Assembly: GCA_934096015.1 (NCBI GenBank)
Contig: CAKOLD010000006.1
Coordinates: 1 to 39,412, forward strand
DNA length: 39,412 nucleotides
Source of the DNA: an uncultured Bacilli bacterium
GTDB taxonomy: Bacteria; Bacillota_I; Bacilli_A; RF39; UBA660
Direction of reading: 5' to 3'
Positions 1 to 8,801 of this stretch are shown here, piece by piece. Each line of letters opens with the position of its first letter. Position 1 is the first letter of the stretch. Both the position numbers and the translations under genes were made by a program. The notes beneath the pieces were generated by a model that was not told the origin of the DNA, made no database searches, and saw nothing but the letters and a program-made list of their open reading frames with translations.

Positions 1-8
1 ATGTAGAT

Positions 9-1505
9 ATGAATAAAACATTAAGTTTTAGAGTAAATATCGATAATAAAAAAGAGAATAAAACAAGTGGAAGTAGTATAACATTCCTAGGAAATGGAAA
101 ACCTATAGAAAACTACAGAATATATGGAAATAGTGTCCAAAATGGAACACCAACACCAGATAATCCAGTTGAGATAGAAAGTGTAGGAAATAAGACTAAA
201 AATTTATTTGATTTCGTACAATATAAAGAAAAAGTTCTAGGATCAAATAAATATATAACATTTATAAATGAAGGCTTTATTATAAATAATACAAGCAGTG
301 AAAAAATATACACAAATTGGTATAGTTGTAAAATTGCTGTTAAACCTAACACTACCTATACATTATCAGGTGATATTAAAGAAAAAAACAATTCTTTTGG
401 AACATATATCGATATATTTGAATATGAACAAGATACTAACTCTTATTTAAAGTATACTAATGTTCCTTTGACATCTTTAAATAAAACATTTACAACATCT
501 GGAACCACTAATTATATTACTATTAGATTTGCTGTAAATACTGGAAACTATCTTACAGCTAAAAATATTCAGTTAGAAGAAGGAACAAGTGCAACAGAAT
601 ATATACCATATGGAAAGTATAAAATACCAGTAACTGTTAGTGGTAAAAACTTGTTTAATGTTGAAAAGTATTCTTTAGATTCGTCAGATAACTCATTAAG
701 ATTTGATGTAAGTAAACTTACTATTGGAAAGAAATATACTATTTCATCTACTAAACCTTTAAAGTGGATTAAAATATCTAATTCAACAACTGGATATGGT
801 AGTGTACAATATGACGCAACATTCTATAGTTACACATTTACAATGACAAGACACAAAAATATTGCTAGTTCTGCAACTCAATATTTATATGTAGGAATAG
901 GAAATGGTTTTGTAAAAGATATATCAGATTTAGATGGATACGAATTACAAATAGAAGAAGGTTCAGTAGCTACAAAATACGAACCATACAATGAACAAAC
1001 AACTAATATATATTTAGATGAGCCACTACGTAAAGTGGGAGATTATGCTGACTATATAGATTTTAAAGAACAAAAAATTGTTAGAAAAATAAAAGAATAT
1101 ACATTTAAAGGAGAAGAAAGTTTTGTGCTTTTTCCAAATACAAATAATTTTTATACGTTAAATTTAGAAGATGCAAAGTATGAACCAAACATTAAATGTT
1201 TATCTAACATGTATGGTAGTAACAACAGTGGAGGAGGTACGGAATATTCTAGTGGAATATGGGTTCAGTCAACAAATACTTATAAAAGATTATATATAGC
1301 TAATAGCAATTATACAACTGCTGAAGCATTTAAAAATAATATTAAGACGTTGTATGAATCTAATACTCCACTAATAGTAGACTATATATTAAATACATCA
1401 ACGGAAAAAATAATAAATCTACCTGATATTAGTACAGTAAATGGTACTACTGTATTTACAGTAAATACCAATGTTAGTGTATCAAATATAGAAATTAATA
1501 ATTAA
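9..1505 (+). CDS. Phage tail / baseplate-type structural protein, possibly 5'-truncated
   Basis: 498 residues from the first ATG. The N-terminal stretch around residues 36-60, with YRIYGNSVQNGTPTPDNPVEI, is a signature I recognise from tail or minor structural proteins of Firmicutes prophages. Two related modules follow: each opens with KNLF (residues 64 and 213) and ends with a QLEEG/QIEEG...YxPY block (188-201 and 314-327), as in carbohydrate-binding-like jelly-roll repeats of tail fibres. No signal peptide or membrane segment is seen. The frame is open back to base 3 and no ribosome site is visible in the 8 bases before the ATG, so the true start may lie outside the window. It is followed at once by a terminator and then by chromosomal-looking genes, so it may be the last gene of a prophage or remnant. 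The family call is from motif memory. Confidence 0.7.
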   Translation: MNKTLSFRVNIDNKKENKTSGSSITFLGNGKPIENYRIYGNSVQNGTPTPDNPVEIESVGNKTKNLFDFVQYKEKVLGSNKYITFINEGFIINNTSSEKIYTNWYSCKIAVKPNTTYTLSGDIKEKNNSFGTYIDIFEYEQDTNSYLKYTNVPLTSLNKTFTTSGTTNYITIRFAVNTGNYLTAKNIQLEEGTSATEYIPYGKYKIPVTVSGKNLFNVEKYSLDSSDNSLRFDVSKLTIGKKYTISSTKPLKWIKISNSTTGYGSVQYDATFYSYTFTMTRHKNIASSATQYLYVGIGNGFVKDISDLDGYELQIEEGSVATKYEPYNEQTTNIYLDEPLRKVGDYADYIDFKEQKIVRKIKEYTFKGEESFVLFPNTNNFYTLNLEDAKYEPNIKCLSNMYGSNNSGGGTEYSSGIWVQSTNTYKRLYIANSNYTTAEAFKNNIKTLYESNTPLIVDYILNTSTEKIINLPDISTVNGTTVFTVNTNVSVSNIEINN

Positions 1506-1527
1506 GATACTTGGTATCTTTTTTTTT
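1504..1527 (+). terminator. Rho-independent terminator after the phage-tail gene
   Basis: The arms AAGATAC and GTATCTT form a 7-bp stem with loop TTG, followed by a run of T. The stop codon is part of the left arm. Confidence 0.85.
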
Positions 1528-1560
1528 GTAATTCATATAATTAGTGAAAGGATTGATTAT

Positions 1561-2319
1561 ATGAAAGAAAATTATTTGATTGAAAAGGAAATTAAATTTA
1601 GTAATAATATTGCAGAAATTATTAGTATTTCTTTAGAAGAAAAACATGAATTTAAAGATAATAAAGTTGAAGGTAATTTTATTGTAAGTGGAGAATATAA
1701 AATTCATGAAATATCTTTAAATAAAGAAAAATTTAGTTACAAGATACCATTTAGTCAGGAAATTAAAAATGATATTGATCCAGAAACTTTAGAGTTAGAA
1801 ATTACTAATTTTGTGTATGATTCAGATAATGATAATTTGTATGTAACCATAAATTATTTGATTACTGGGGATAGAAAAGATATTTTATTATTTGATGATG
1901 AAGAAGATTTAGATGAGTTTTTGAAAAGTCGTGAAGTTGATTTAGTAATTGATGATATAAATAATGATATTGATGATTGTTTAGAAAAACAGGAAGAAAG
2001 AGTAGTTATTGAAGGTTCAGAAAAAAATTCAGAAGAAAATCTTGAAGAAAAGAGAGAAGTTAAGGAAGTTGAACCTATAGTAGAAGAAGATAAAATAAAT
2101 GATCGAGATATGGAACAAAGTAAAGAAGAATTGCTTAAAAATGTTAATGTGGATGACGATAATTATATAACTTATAAGGTTCATATTGTAAAACAAGAGG
2201 ATACTGAAGAGTCAATTATGTTAAAATATAATATAACTATGGATGATTTAAAAGAATATAATAATTATACTAATTTATCTTTAGGTGATAAATTAATTAT
2301 ACCTGTTGTGAATGAATGA
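1561..2319 (+). CDS. spoVID: SpoVID-like LysM protein (spore coat morphogenesis family)
   Basis: 252 residues. The N-terminal ~105 residues are beta-rich and resemble the SpoVID N-terminal domain (pattern SISL...SGEY...IPFSQEI...ITNF). A long acidic Glu/Asp/Lys-rich linker (about 120-200) leads to a C-terminal LysM module (about 203-252, ending GDKLIIP). In Bacillus SpoVID is a cytoplasmic-side morphogenetic protein that attaches coat to the forespore, and its LysM recognises a cell-wall precursor. There is no signal peptide, which agrees with that location. The next gene overlaps by 8 bases and resembles ysxE, the usual spoVID partner; this synteny is the main support. The start has an AAAGGATTG ribosome site. 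Alternatively it is a generic LysM protein. That the lineage still sporulates is not shown. Confidence 0.65.
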   Translation: MKENYLIEKEIKFSNNIAEIISISLEEKHEFKDNKVEGNFIVSGEYKIHEISLNKEKFSYKIPFSQEIKNDIDPETLELEITNFVYDSDNDNLYVTINYLITGDRKDILLFDDEEDLDEFLKSREVDLVIDDINNDIDDCLEKQEERVVIEGSEKNSEENLEEKREVKEVEPIVEEDKINDRDMEQSKEELLKNVNVDDDNYITYKVHIVKQEDTEESIMLKYNITMDDLKEYNNYTNLSLGDKLIIPVVNE

Positions 2320-3208
2320 TAGTTTAGAAGTATTAAAAAAAATATATAAACCTTATAAATATACTTTATTAAATAAATGTACTATGTTAGAAAGTACTAG
2401 TGGTAATATAGTTGTTAAAAAAAAGGGTAATGTTAATATAGGGGAACTATATAGTTATTTAAATAGTCGAGGATTTACTAATTATCCTAAACTAATTGAA
2501 GATAATCGTGATGATATCAATGTATTTGAATATATTAACGATGTTGATACGCCTATTGATCAAAAGAGTAGTGACTTAATTAATTTAATTAGTTCTCTTC
2601 ATAATAAAACTTCTTTTACTAAAGAAGTTACTGAAGATAAATATAAAGAAATATATGAGAATATATTAGCAAATATATTATATAAAGAAAAATTTTATAA
2701 TGATTTAATAGAAGCTAGTGAAGATAATGTTTTTCCTTCACCTGCACAGATGTTATTATTAACTAATTCTTTTAAGATATTTGAATCTATTGAATTTTGT
2801 AAAAAAGAATTAGAAGAATGGTATAGTATGGTAAGTAATGTTAAAGAAGAAAGAGTAAGTTTAATACATAATAACTTAAAATTAGATCATTATTTAAGAA
2901 ATGTAAAAGATTATTTAATAAGTTGGGATAAAGCTTGTATTGATACTCCTATACTTGATTTAGTTAATTTTTATAGAAGTGATATGATGAAAATTAACTT
3001 TGGCCCCTTATTAAAAAAATATTTAAGTAATTATTCTTTAAATGAACATGAATTAAAATTATTCTTTATTTTAATTGTTATGCCTGATTTAGTTGATCTT
3101 AATAAAAGTGAATTTGTAAATGTTAAACAAATACGTACTGTATTAGATTATATTTTTAAAACTGAAGAATTAGTAAGGCCTTATTATTCTAAAGAGGAAA
3201 AAGAATAA
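2312..3208 (+). CDS. ysxE: YsxE/CotS-like spore coat protein of kinase fold (probable pseudokinase)
   Basis: 298 residues, overlapping the SpoVID-like gene by 8 bases. The C-terminal half has the aminoglycoside-phosphotransferase/CotS kinase-like layout: HNNLKLDH at 186-193 sits where a catalytic HGDxxxxN loop would be, and SWDKA at 204-208 supplies the metal-binding Asp (206). The catalytic Asp is replaced by Asn188 and the loop Asn by His193, so catalysis is doubtful. In Bacillus, YsxE is a coat protein encoded just after spoVID. The start overlaps the upstream stop, suggesting translational coupling. The family assignment comes from the motif remnants plus gene order; sequence conservation is low. 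A different APH-fold protein is possible. Confidence 0.6.
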   Translation: MNDSLEVLKKIYKPYKYTLLNKCTMLESTSGNIVVKKKGNVNIGELYSYLNSRGFTNYPKLIEDNRDDINVFEYINDVDTPIDQKSSDLINLISSLHNKTSFTKEVTEDKYKEIYENILANILYKEKFYNDLIEASEDNVFPSPAQMLLLTNSFKIFESIEFCKKELEEWYSMVSNVKEERVSLIHNNLKLDHYLRNVKDYLISWDKACIDTPILDLVNFYRSDMMKINFGPLLKKYLSNYSLNEHELKLFFILIVMPDLVDLNKSEFVNVKQIRTVLDYIFKTEELVRPYYSKEEKE

Positions 3209-3355
3209 TAGGCCTATTTCTATTAAAAGAACAAATACATTTATTCTAAAAGGAATTATTAAAGTTATTATTACTTGATAAAAAATTAAAACACATAGAA
3301 TAAAAATTGCAATTACACTAAAAAAGCCATTAAATGGATATCTGTTGTTACACAT
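3170..3355 (-). CDS. Possible small membrane protein, 61 residues
   Basis: 61 residues with two hydrophobic segments (about 10-30 and 36-57) and a basic end. A good ribosome site (TAGGTG, 7 bases before the ATG) matches the style of other genes in the window, which is the main support. It runs convergent with the ysxE-like gene and overlaps its last 39 bases, so its C-terminal residues are encoded inside the terminator-like hairpin. I recognise no family. It may be real or chance. Confidence 0.45.
   Translation of the reverse strand: MCNNRYPFNGFFSVIAIFILCVLIFYQVIITLIIPFRINVFVLLIEIGLLFFFLFRIIRPY
3176..3224 (+). terminator. Hairpin at the end of the spoVID-ysxE unit
   Basis: AGGCC plus TATTATTC (3176-3189, one bulged T) pair with GAATAATA plus GGCCT (3203-3215), giving a 13-bp stem over the stop codon. 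The downstream tail ATTTCTATT is only moderately T-rich, so termination may be partial. Confidence 0.5.
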
Positions 3356-3448
3356 ATAATCACCTAATTTATTTTATGTGATTTTTATTTAGTGGTTTCT
3401 TTTTTTTATGTTTTATGTTATTATTTTTATATAATAAAGGGTGATTAA

Positions 3449-4828
3449 ATGAGAAATAGAGTTATGTATTTTGGGGTTTTGCTTGGTTTATTATTGACAC
3501 TTAATGTTAGTGCAGACATTAAGTGTGATTCTGGAAAGCCTGGAGATACAGTTAACTGTGTTTTAAGTAATGTAGATGCTAGTGGTAATACATCTAATAT
3601 TGCTACTGATAATGGTTTAAAATTTGTTAGTTGTGATATTTGTGAGAGTGATGGAAGTTATAACTTATCTCCTGGTAAAAATGGTAATTTTAAATTTTTA
3701 ATTAGTGATACTATAAAAGAAAATAAAACATTGGGTGTTACTATTGCTGGAAATTCGGGAAAGGTAACTGTTAATGCAGGAACAACAACAACTACTGCTG
3801 TTAGTAATGAAGTTGTTTATACTGTTACATTAGTTCCAGGAAATGGTAAAAGTAATAAAACTCAAACATGTAAAGTTAATAGCTTAAATTCTACATGTGA
3901 TGTTACTTTAGAAGATTTAGATGATCCCAACTTTATGGGATGGGGAACTCAAAAAAATTGTACTAATGGTTCTAAAGGAAATATAAAAGTTAATAAAGAT
4001 ATTACATATTATGCTTGTTATAAAAGTGATGAACAAACTACTACAAAGGCTAGTAATAGTAATTTATTATTAAAATCTTTAATTCTTAAAAATGGTGAAG
4101 ATGTTTTAAAAATAGATTTTAGTATGAGGGTTAAAGAGTACGACGTTACAGTTTCCAAAGATGTTGAAAAACTTACTGTTGAAGCTGTAGCTCAAGATAG
4201 CGAAGCAACAGTTACTGTAAGTGGTAATGAAGAATTAAAAGATGGAAAGAATAAAATAAGTATTTTAATTACAGCAAAAGATGGTAGTACAAATGAATAT
4301 GTTATAAATGTTAATAAAACAGATAACGTTGCAGCACCACTTTTAGCTAATTTAGTAATTGGTGGAGGTTATAATATTGATTTTAATCCAGAAAAATTTG
4401 TTTATTCTGTTACAATAGATAAGAACATAAATCAATTGATTTTAAAATATGATGTTGAAAATGAAGGTGATGAAGTAACTGTTATTGGAAATGAAAATTT
4501 AAAAAACGGAAGTGTTATTAAAGTTGTTGTAAAAGCAGCAGATGGAGATGAAACTAGTACTTACAATATAAATATTGTTAAAAGTTCTGATAATTTAATG
4601 ATATATATTATTGCAGGTGTAAGTTTATTAGTTATACTAATAATATTATTAATTATAGTTATTAAAAAAGGTAAGGGTAAGAAAACTGATAAAAAAGATA
4701 ATTTTCAAGGAAATGTAAAGAAAAAAAGTACTACTCCTAATATTCCTAACGTTAGTAGTGTAACAAATAATGTTGCAAAACCAGTTGCTAATGAAAAAAA
4801 AGATGATTTTGAAGTTTTAGATTTTTAA
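3449..4828 (+). CDS. Membrane-anchored surface protein with cadherin-like beta-sandwich domains
   Basis: 459 residues. A signal peptide (1-22, ending NVSA) is followed by a beta-rich region with Cys pairs and a Listeria-Bacteroides-type repeat (about 123-191, core FMGWG). Two cadherin-like beta-sandwich domains (about 205-290 and 297-378) carry the usual ...ELKDGKNKI...NEYVINV endings. A single membrane helix (about 384-406) is followed by a Lys-rich cytoplasmic tail of about 50 residues. The ribosome site AAGGGTG precedes the ATG. It shares its design with the minus-strand protein at 20963-22429 and the two look like paralogues. The outward domains suggest adhesion or wall scaffolding, but no binding partner can be inferred. 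There is no LPXTG motif; anchoring is by the helix. Confidence 0.7.
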   Translation: MRNRVMYFGVLLGLLLTLNVSADIKCDSGKPGDTVNCVLSNVDASGNTSNIATDNGLKFVSCDICESDGSYNLSPGKNGNFKFLISDTIKENKTLGVTIAGNSGKVTVNAGTTTTTAVSNEVVYTVTLVPGNGKSNKTQTCKVNSLNSTCDVTLEDLDDPNFMGWGTQKNCTNGSKGNIKVNKDITYYACYKSDEQTTTKASNSNLLLKSLILKNGEDVLKIDFSMRVKEYDVTVSKDVEKLTVEAVAQDSEATVTVSGNEELKDGKNKISILITAKDGSTNEYVINVNKTDNVAAPLLANLVIGGGYNIDFNPEKFVYSVTIDKNINQLILKYDVENEGDEVTVIGNENLKNGSVIKVVVKAADGDETSTYNINIVKSSDNLMIYIIAGVSLLVILIILLIIVIKKGKGKKTDKKDNFQGNVKKKSTTPNIPNVSSVTNNVAKPVANEKKDDFEVLDF

Positions 4829-4834
4829 AAAAAC

Positions 4835-4863
4835 TATACAAAATCTAAATAATCTGTTATACT
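4835..4863 (+). promoter_or_regulatory. Promoter of the 6S RNA
   Basis: A -35 box TATACA (4835-4840), a 17-base spacer and a -10 box TATACT (4858-4863) place the transcription start near 4870, exactly where the closing stem of the 6S-like RNA begins. Confidence 0.6.
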
Positions 4864-4869
4864 TAAGAT

Positions 4870-5041
4870 ACCTAGAGGATGGTTCATCAAATAAATCCGA
4901 CAAGTGATATTATTGGGAATCTAATTGAATGGTTGTGTTGAATGCTAGCCCATTAAGTGTGTTAGAATCCTAATACCGTTCATGTGATGCCCACCTCGTG
5001 AGAGCGGGTTTTTATCACATTGGACTGACCTCTAGGCTTTT
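4870..5041 (+). ncRNA. ssrS: 6S RNA
   Basis: About 170 bases of unusually GC-rich, non-coding sequence with a closing stem of CCTAGAGG (4871-4878) and CCTCTAGG (5029-5036) followed by T6. Near the 3' end GTGAT and ATCAC (4984-4988 and 5013-5018) enclose a smaller hairpin with a CTC/GAG stem; the middle is a long, imperfectly paired rod. This is the architecture of 6S RNA, which mimics an open promoter and binds housekeeping RNA polymerase. The position directly before tcdA matches Bacillus, where bsrA lies beside yrvM (tcdA), with rarA nearby in both. It has its own promoter and terminator. The identification rests on structure and synteny, not on a covariance model. Confidence 0.75.
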
Positions 5042-5055
5042 TTGTGGAGGAAAAT

Positions 5056-5733
5056 ATGTTTGATAGATTAAATTTGTTAATAGGAAAAGAAAATTTAGAT
5101 AAAATTAAACTTAAAAAAGTTTGTGTTATTGGTTTAGGTGGAGTTGGAGGTTATGCTTTAGAAATTTTAATTAGAAGTGGTATAGAAAATATTACTATTG
5201 TAGATTTTGATACTATTGATATTTCTAATTTAAATAGGCAAATTATTACTAATCAAGAAAATGTAGGTTCTAAAAAAGTTTTGGAAGCTAAAAAAAGAAT
5301 GATGTTAATTAATCCAAATGTTAATATTAAATGTTTAGATATTAAACTTGATCAAGATAATTTGGAAGACTTACTTAAAGAAAAGTTTGATTATATTATT
5401 GATGCTTGTGATACTTTAGTAGTAAAATTTTTATTAATGAAATATAGAAGTGTTTATAATTATAAGTTGGTTTCTTCTATGGGAACTGCTAAAAAATTAG
5501 ATCCAACTAAGTTAGAAATAACAACATTAGATAAAACAAGTTATGATCCTTTAGCAAAAAAATTAAGAAATTTAATAAAAACTAATCATGTTAAAGGTAA
5601 ATTTTATGTTGTTTCAAGTACAGAGATTGCTAAAGATACTGGTGAGGTTTTAGGATCTTTTGCAGCAGTTCCTGCTGTTAGTGGAATTTACTTAGCAAGT
5701 TTTGTTATTAATGATATTATAAAGAATAAGTAG
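5056..5733 (+). CDS. tcdA: tRNA threonylcarbamoyladenosine dehydratase TcdA
   Basis: 225 residues, E1-like (ThiF/MoeB) fold. It cyclises t6A37 of ANN-reading tRNAs to ct6A with ATP. The nucleotide loop GLGGVGG is at 26-32 and the family motif DFDTIDISNLNRQ at 50-62. A GTG start 12 bases upstream is possible on paper, but that GTG forms part of the ribosome site GTGGAGG, so I take the ATG at 5056 (spacing 5). The gene begins 15 bases after the 6S RNA terminator with no room for another promoter, so expression probably depends on read-through of the 6S transcript. It is slightly shorter than the E. coli protein. Confidence 0.9.
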   Translation: MFDRLNLLIGKENLDKIKLKKVCVIGLGGVGGYALEILIRSGIENITIVDFDTIDISNLNRQIITNQENVGSKKVLEAKKRMMLINPNVNIKCLDIKLDQDNLEDLLKEKFDYIIDACDTLVVKFLLMKYRSVYNYKLVSSMGTAKKLDPTKLEITTLDKTSYDPLAKKLRNLIKTNHVKGKFYVVSSTEIAKDTGEVLGSFAAVPAVSGIYLASFVINDIIKNK

Positions 5734-5774
5734 TTCTTTTTTTAAATTTTATCAGTATTATTAAGTAGAGGTGT

Positions 5775-6914
5775 ATGATGAAAAAAATATTTTTACTTTT
5801 AATAATACTAACATTATTTCCTAGTTGTGTTTTTGCTTTAGAGTTAGCTCCTAATGCTAAAAGTAGTATTTTAATTGAAACTTCAACTGGTAAAGTGTTA
5901 TATGAAAATAATTCTTCTGAAAGAAGAGCTCCTGCTAGTATGACTAAGGTTATGACTCTTTTATTAATAATGGAAAAATTGGAAAATGGTTCTATAAAAT
6001 TTACTGATCAAGTACCTATAAGTGAAAATGCTTCAAAAATGGGTGGTAGTCAGGTATTTTTAGAAGCTGGAAGTGAAATGAGTGTTGAACAATTAGTAAA
6101 GGCAATTAGTATAGCAAGTGGTAATGATGCTGCGGTTGCAATGGCGGAATTTATAGGTGGTTCGGTTGAAAAGTTTGTAGAAATGATGAATAATAAGGCT
6201 CGTGAATTAGGAATGAATAATACTAACTATGAGAATGTTCATGGGCTTGATAGTGAAAATCACTATACTTCAGCTGCAGATATGGCTATAGTAGCAAGAG
6301 AACTTGTAAAATATAAAAAAATATTAGAATTTTCAAGTACTTATGAGGAATACTTAAAAAAGCCAGATGGCAGTAGTACATGGATGGTTAATACAAATAA
6401 GTTGATTAGATATTATAGTGGCTTAGATGGGCTTAAAACAGGCTTTACAGAGACTGCTGGTTATTGTTTAACCGCAACAGCATCTAAAAATAATATGAGA
6501 CTTATTTCAGTAGTAATGGGTGAGGAAAGCAGTGAAGTTAGAAATAAAGAAACAGTCGAATTATTGAATTATGGATTTAGCAATTATAAGACAAAAAATA
6601 TTTTAAAGAAAACAAGTAAATTTGATAAAATTAAAATTTATAATGGAAAAAAAGATACTATTAATATTTCTTTAAAAGATGATGTTACTGATTTAATTGG
6701 AAAAGATGATAATAATAATTATAAATATGAGATTAAGATAGATAAAATAGAGGCACCAATAAAAAAAGGACAAAAAGTAGGGATTTTAATATTAAAATCT
6801 AATGAGAAAAAAATAAGTGAATTTGATATTGTTTCTTTAGAAAGTGTTAAGAAAGCTAATTATATTGATTATTATAAAAAGAATTTAAAAAATTTTATAA
6901 CTGGATTGAATTAG
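5775..6914 (+). CDS. dacF: D-alanyl-D-alanine carboxypeptidase, DacF/PBP5 family
   Basis: 379 residues. The signal peptide (1-21) is followed by a low-molecular-weight penicillin-binding domain with all three catalytic motifs: SMTK (55-58), SGN (115-117) and KTG (221-223). A beta-rich C-terminal domain (about 270-379) matches the PBP5/DacF stalk. It trims the terminal D-Ala of peptidoglycan stems outside the membrane. ATG 5778 is an equally plausible start, since AGAGG lies 3 bases before the first and 6 before the second. The dacF symbol is by similarity; in Bacillus dacF lies near xerD and spoIIM, and homologues of both occur later in this window. A terminator-like hairpin follows. Confidence 0.88.
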   Translation: MMKKIFLLLIILTLFPSCVFALELAPNAKSSILIETSTGKVLYENNSSERRAPASMTKVMTLLLIMEKLENGSIKFTDQVPISENASKMGGSQVFLEAGSEMSVEQLVKAISIASGNDAAVAMAEFIGGSVEKFVEMMNNKARELGMNNTNYENVHGLDSENHYTSAADMAIVARELVKYKKILEFSSTYEEYLKKPDGSSTWMVNTNKLIRYYSGLDGLKTGFTETAGYCLTATASKNNMRLISVVMGEESSEVRNKETVELLNYGFSNYKTKNILKKTSKFDKIKIYNGKKDTINISLKDDVTDLIGKDDNNNYKYEIKIDKIEAPIKKGQKVGILILKSNEKKISEFDIVSLESVKKANYIDYYKKNLKNFITGLN

Positions 6915-6936
6915 TTTTAATGCATAAAGATTAAAA

Positions 6937-6965
6937 AAATAAGTGCAAATGCATTTATTTTTTTG
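6937..6965 (+). terminator. Terminator after dacF
   Basis: The arms AAATAAGTGCA (6937-6947) and TGCATTTATTT (6950-6960), with one G-T pair, are followed by more T. It separates dacF from the next gene and makes the TTG at 6963 an unlikely start. Confidence 0.7.
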
Positions 6966-7022
6966 TTAATTTTCTTGTTCAACTTTTTTAATAATGGTAA
7001 AATAATTAAGAGGTTGTGTAGT

Positions 7023-8801
7023 ATGAATTGTATTAAAACATTAAAAACTAAGGCTAGAAAAGTTGTTAAAACTCATTATCTTATTTTAATAATGTGTTGT
7101 GCATTATCTGCTTTAATTGGAAGTGAGTTTTCAGCGTCTTTAACCACTAATGAGACTACACGAGTAGTGCAATCTTATACTCAAAAATTACCAGGTGCTA
7201 AAAAAGTTAATAAAACTGTAGAAGAAGTTAAGGAAACTTTGAGTGAAACAAAAAATAAAGTTAAAGAATCTAAAAGTTTTTCTAAAAAAAAAGGTGTTTT
7301 TTCTTTAATTGTTAGATATGTAGGTACTAATAAAGTTTATTTATCTTTATTGCAATTAATTAATTCTATTACACATTCTAAAAATGTTTCTAATATTATT
7401 TTAAGTATATTAAGTTTTGGATTTTATTTTACTGTATGGTTTTTTGTAATAAATGTGTTTAGAGTAGTTATAAGAAGGATTTTTTTAGAATCTAGAATTT
7501 ATAAAAAAGTAAAAGTAGAAAGATTTTTATTTTTAAAGCATGTTAAAAAATGGACTAAAGCTTCTTTTACTATGTTTAGATTATCTTTACAACTTTTGTT
7601 ATGGTATTTTACTATAATTGGTGGAATTATTAAAACGTTTTCTTATGCTTTAGTGCCATTCATTGTTGCAGAAAATCCTGATATATCTAGTGGAGACGCT
7701 ATTAAATTATCGAGAAATATGATGAAGAATCATAAATTTGAATTATTTAAATTATATTTATCTTTTATTGGTTTTGAAGTTTTGGGTATTTTAACATTAA
7801 ATTTATCAAAAATATTTTTCTCAAATGCTTATTTAATAGCTACTGAAGGAGAGTTTTATGCTAAGATTAGAGAAGAGACTATTAAGAATAAAATAGAAGG
7901 ATATAGTTATTTAAATGATGTTTATTTATATGAATTAGCCAGTAAAGAAATTTTACAAGATAAATATTTAGATGTGACTAATAAAATGAAAGAGAATAAA
8001 GCTGATTTACCAGAAAGAACTGGATTTAGAGGCTTTTTAGATAGAAATTTTGGAATAACTACTTATACTCCTAAAGAAAACGAATTAGTAGAAAAAGAAC
8101 AAAATAGAGTAGCAGTTATTGAATTATATCAAGATATTATGAATCAATTAAGTTATCCTGATGCTTTGTTAAGAAATTATCGAAAAAAACAAGATGAACG
8201 TTTATTAAATATTAATTATTTAAGACATTATTCTGTTTCATCTTTAATATTATTATTTTTTATATTATCTTTTTTGGGGTGGATTTGGGAAGTTGTTTTA
8301 CATTTGATTACAGTTGGTACGTTTATTAATAGAGGAGTTTTACATGGGCCTTGGTTACCTATATATGGTGCTGGATGCATTTTAATACTTGTATTATTAT
8401 ATCGCTTTCGTAAAAGACCTTATAAATTATTTATTGCTGCGATATTATTATGTGGAGTCATTGAATATGCTACATCTTATTATTTAGAAATTACTAATAA
8501 TGGTATGAGATGGTGGGATTATACTGGATATTTTCTTAATATTAATGGAAGAGTTTGTGCTGAAGGGTTATTAGTTTTTGGTTTAGGTGGAGTTGCAATA
8601 GTTTATTTTGTTGCCCCAATAATTGATAATTATATAAGAAAAATTAATGTAAAATATTTGATACCAGTTTGTACTATTTTATTAAGTTTATATTTGGTTG
8701 ATAAAATTTATTCTAGTGGACATCCTAATACGGGAATGGGAATTACAGATTATGATGAAATTAGAAAAAGTGCTTTTTCTAAGGAAGTGATATATTTATG
8801 A
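7023..8801 (+). CDS. Polytopic membrane protein: DUF975 N-terminal plus CmpB-like C-terminal region
   Basis: 592 residues from the ATG preceded by AAGAGG (spacing 9). The N-terminal part (about 1-280) has the DUF975 pattern: a short basic lead, a first helix at about 18-35, a Lys/Glu-rich loop likely to be coiled coil (about 60-95), then several helices. The middle (280-400) is soluble and charged. The C-terminal part (about 405-560) matches the 'putative ABC-transporter type IV' family (PF06541), with GWIWEV, INRGVLHGPWLPIYG and a WWDY motif. Function is unknown for both families. The next gene overlaps by 4 bases, so the two are probably co-translated. A TTG start 60 bases upstream is rejected because it lies in the preceding terminator. 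Confidence 0.75.
   Translation: MNCIKTLKTKARKVVKTHYLILIMCCALSALIGSEFSASLTTNETTRVVQSYTQKLPGAKKVNKTVEEVKETLSETKNKVKESKSFSKKKGVFSLIVRYVGTNKVYLSLLQLINSITHSKNVSNIILSILSFGFYFTVWFFVINVFRVVIRRIFLESRIYKKVKVERFLFLKHVKKWTKASFTMFRLSLQLLLWYFTIIGGIIKTFSYALVPFIVAENPDISSGDAIKLSRNMMKNHKFELFKLYLSFIGFEVLGILTLNLSKIFFSNAYLIATEGEFYAKIREETIKNKIEGYSYLNDVYLYELASKEILQDKYLDVTNKMKENKADLPERTGFRGFLDRNFGITTYTPKENELVEKEQNRVAVIELYQDIMNQLSYPDALLRNYRKKQDERLLNINYLRHYSVSSLILLFFILSFLGWIWEVVLHLITVGTFINRGVLHGPWLPIYGAGCILILVLLYRFRKRPYKLFIAAILLCGVIEYATSYYLEITNNGMRWWDYTGYFLNINGRVCAEGLLVFGLGGVAIVYFVAPIIDNYIRKINVKYLIPVCTILLSLYLVDKIYSSGHPNTGMGITDYDEIRKSAFSKEVIYL

Noticed and set aside
113..352. 79-residue minus-strand ORF inside the phage-tail gene
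   Set aside because: Antisense shadow; no ribosome site and no family resemblance.
5044..5055. GTG start for tcdA
   Set aside because: This GTG is part of the ribosome site GTGGAGG; the same trap occurs at rarA (12177) and yqeY (19878).
6963..7022. TTG start adding 20 residues to the DUF975/CmpB-like protein
   Set aside because: The TTG lies in the T tail of the dacF terminator, and the ATG at 7023 has AAGAGG upstream.
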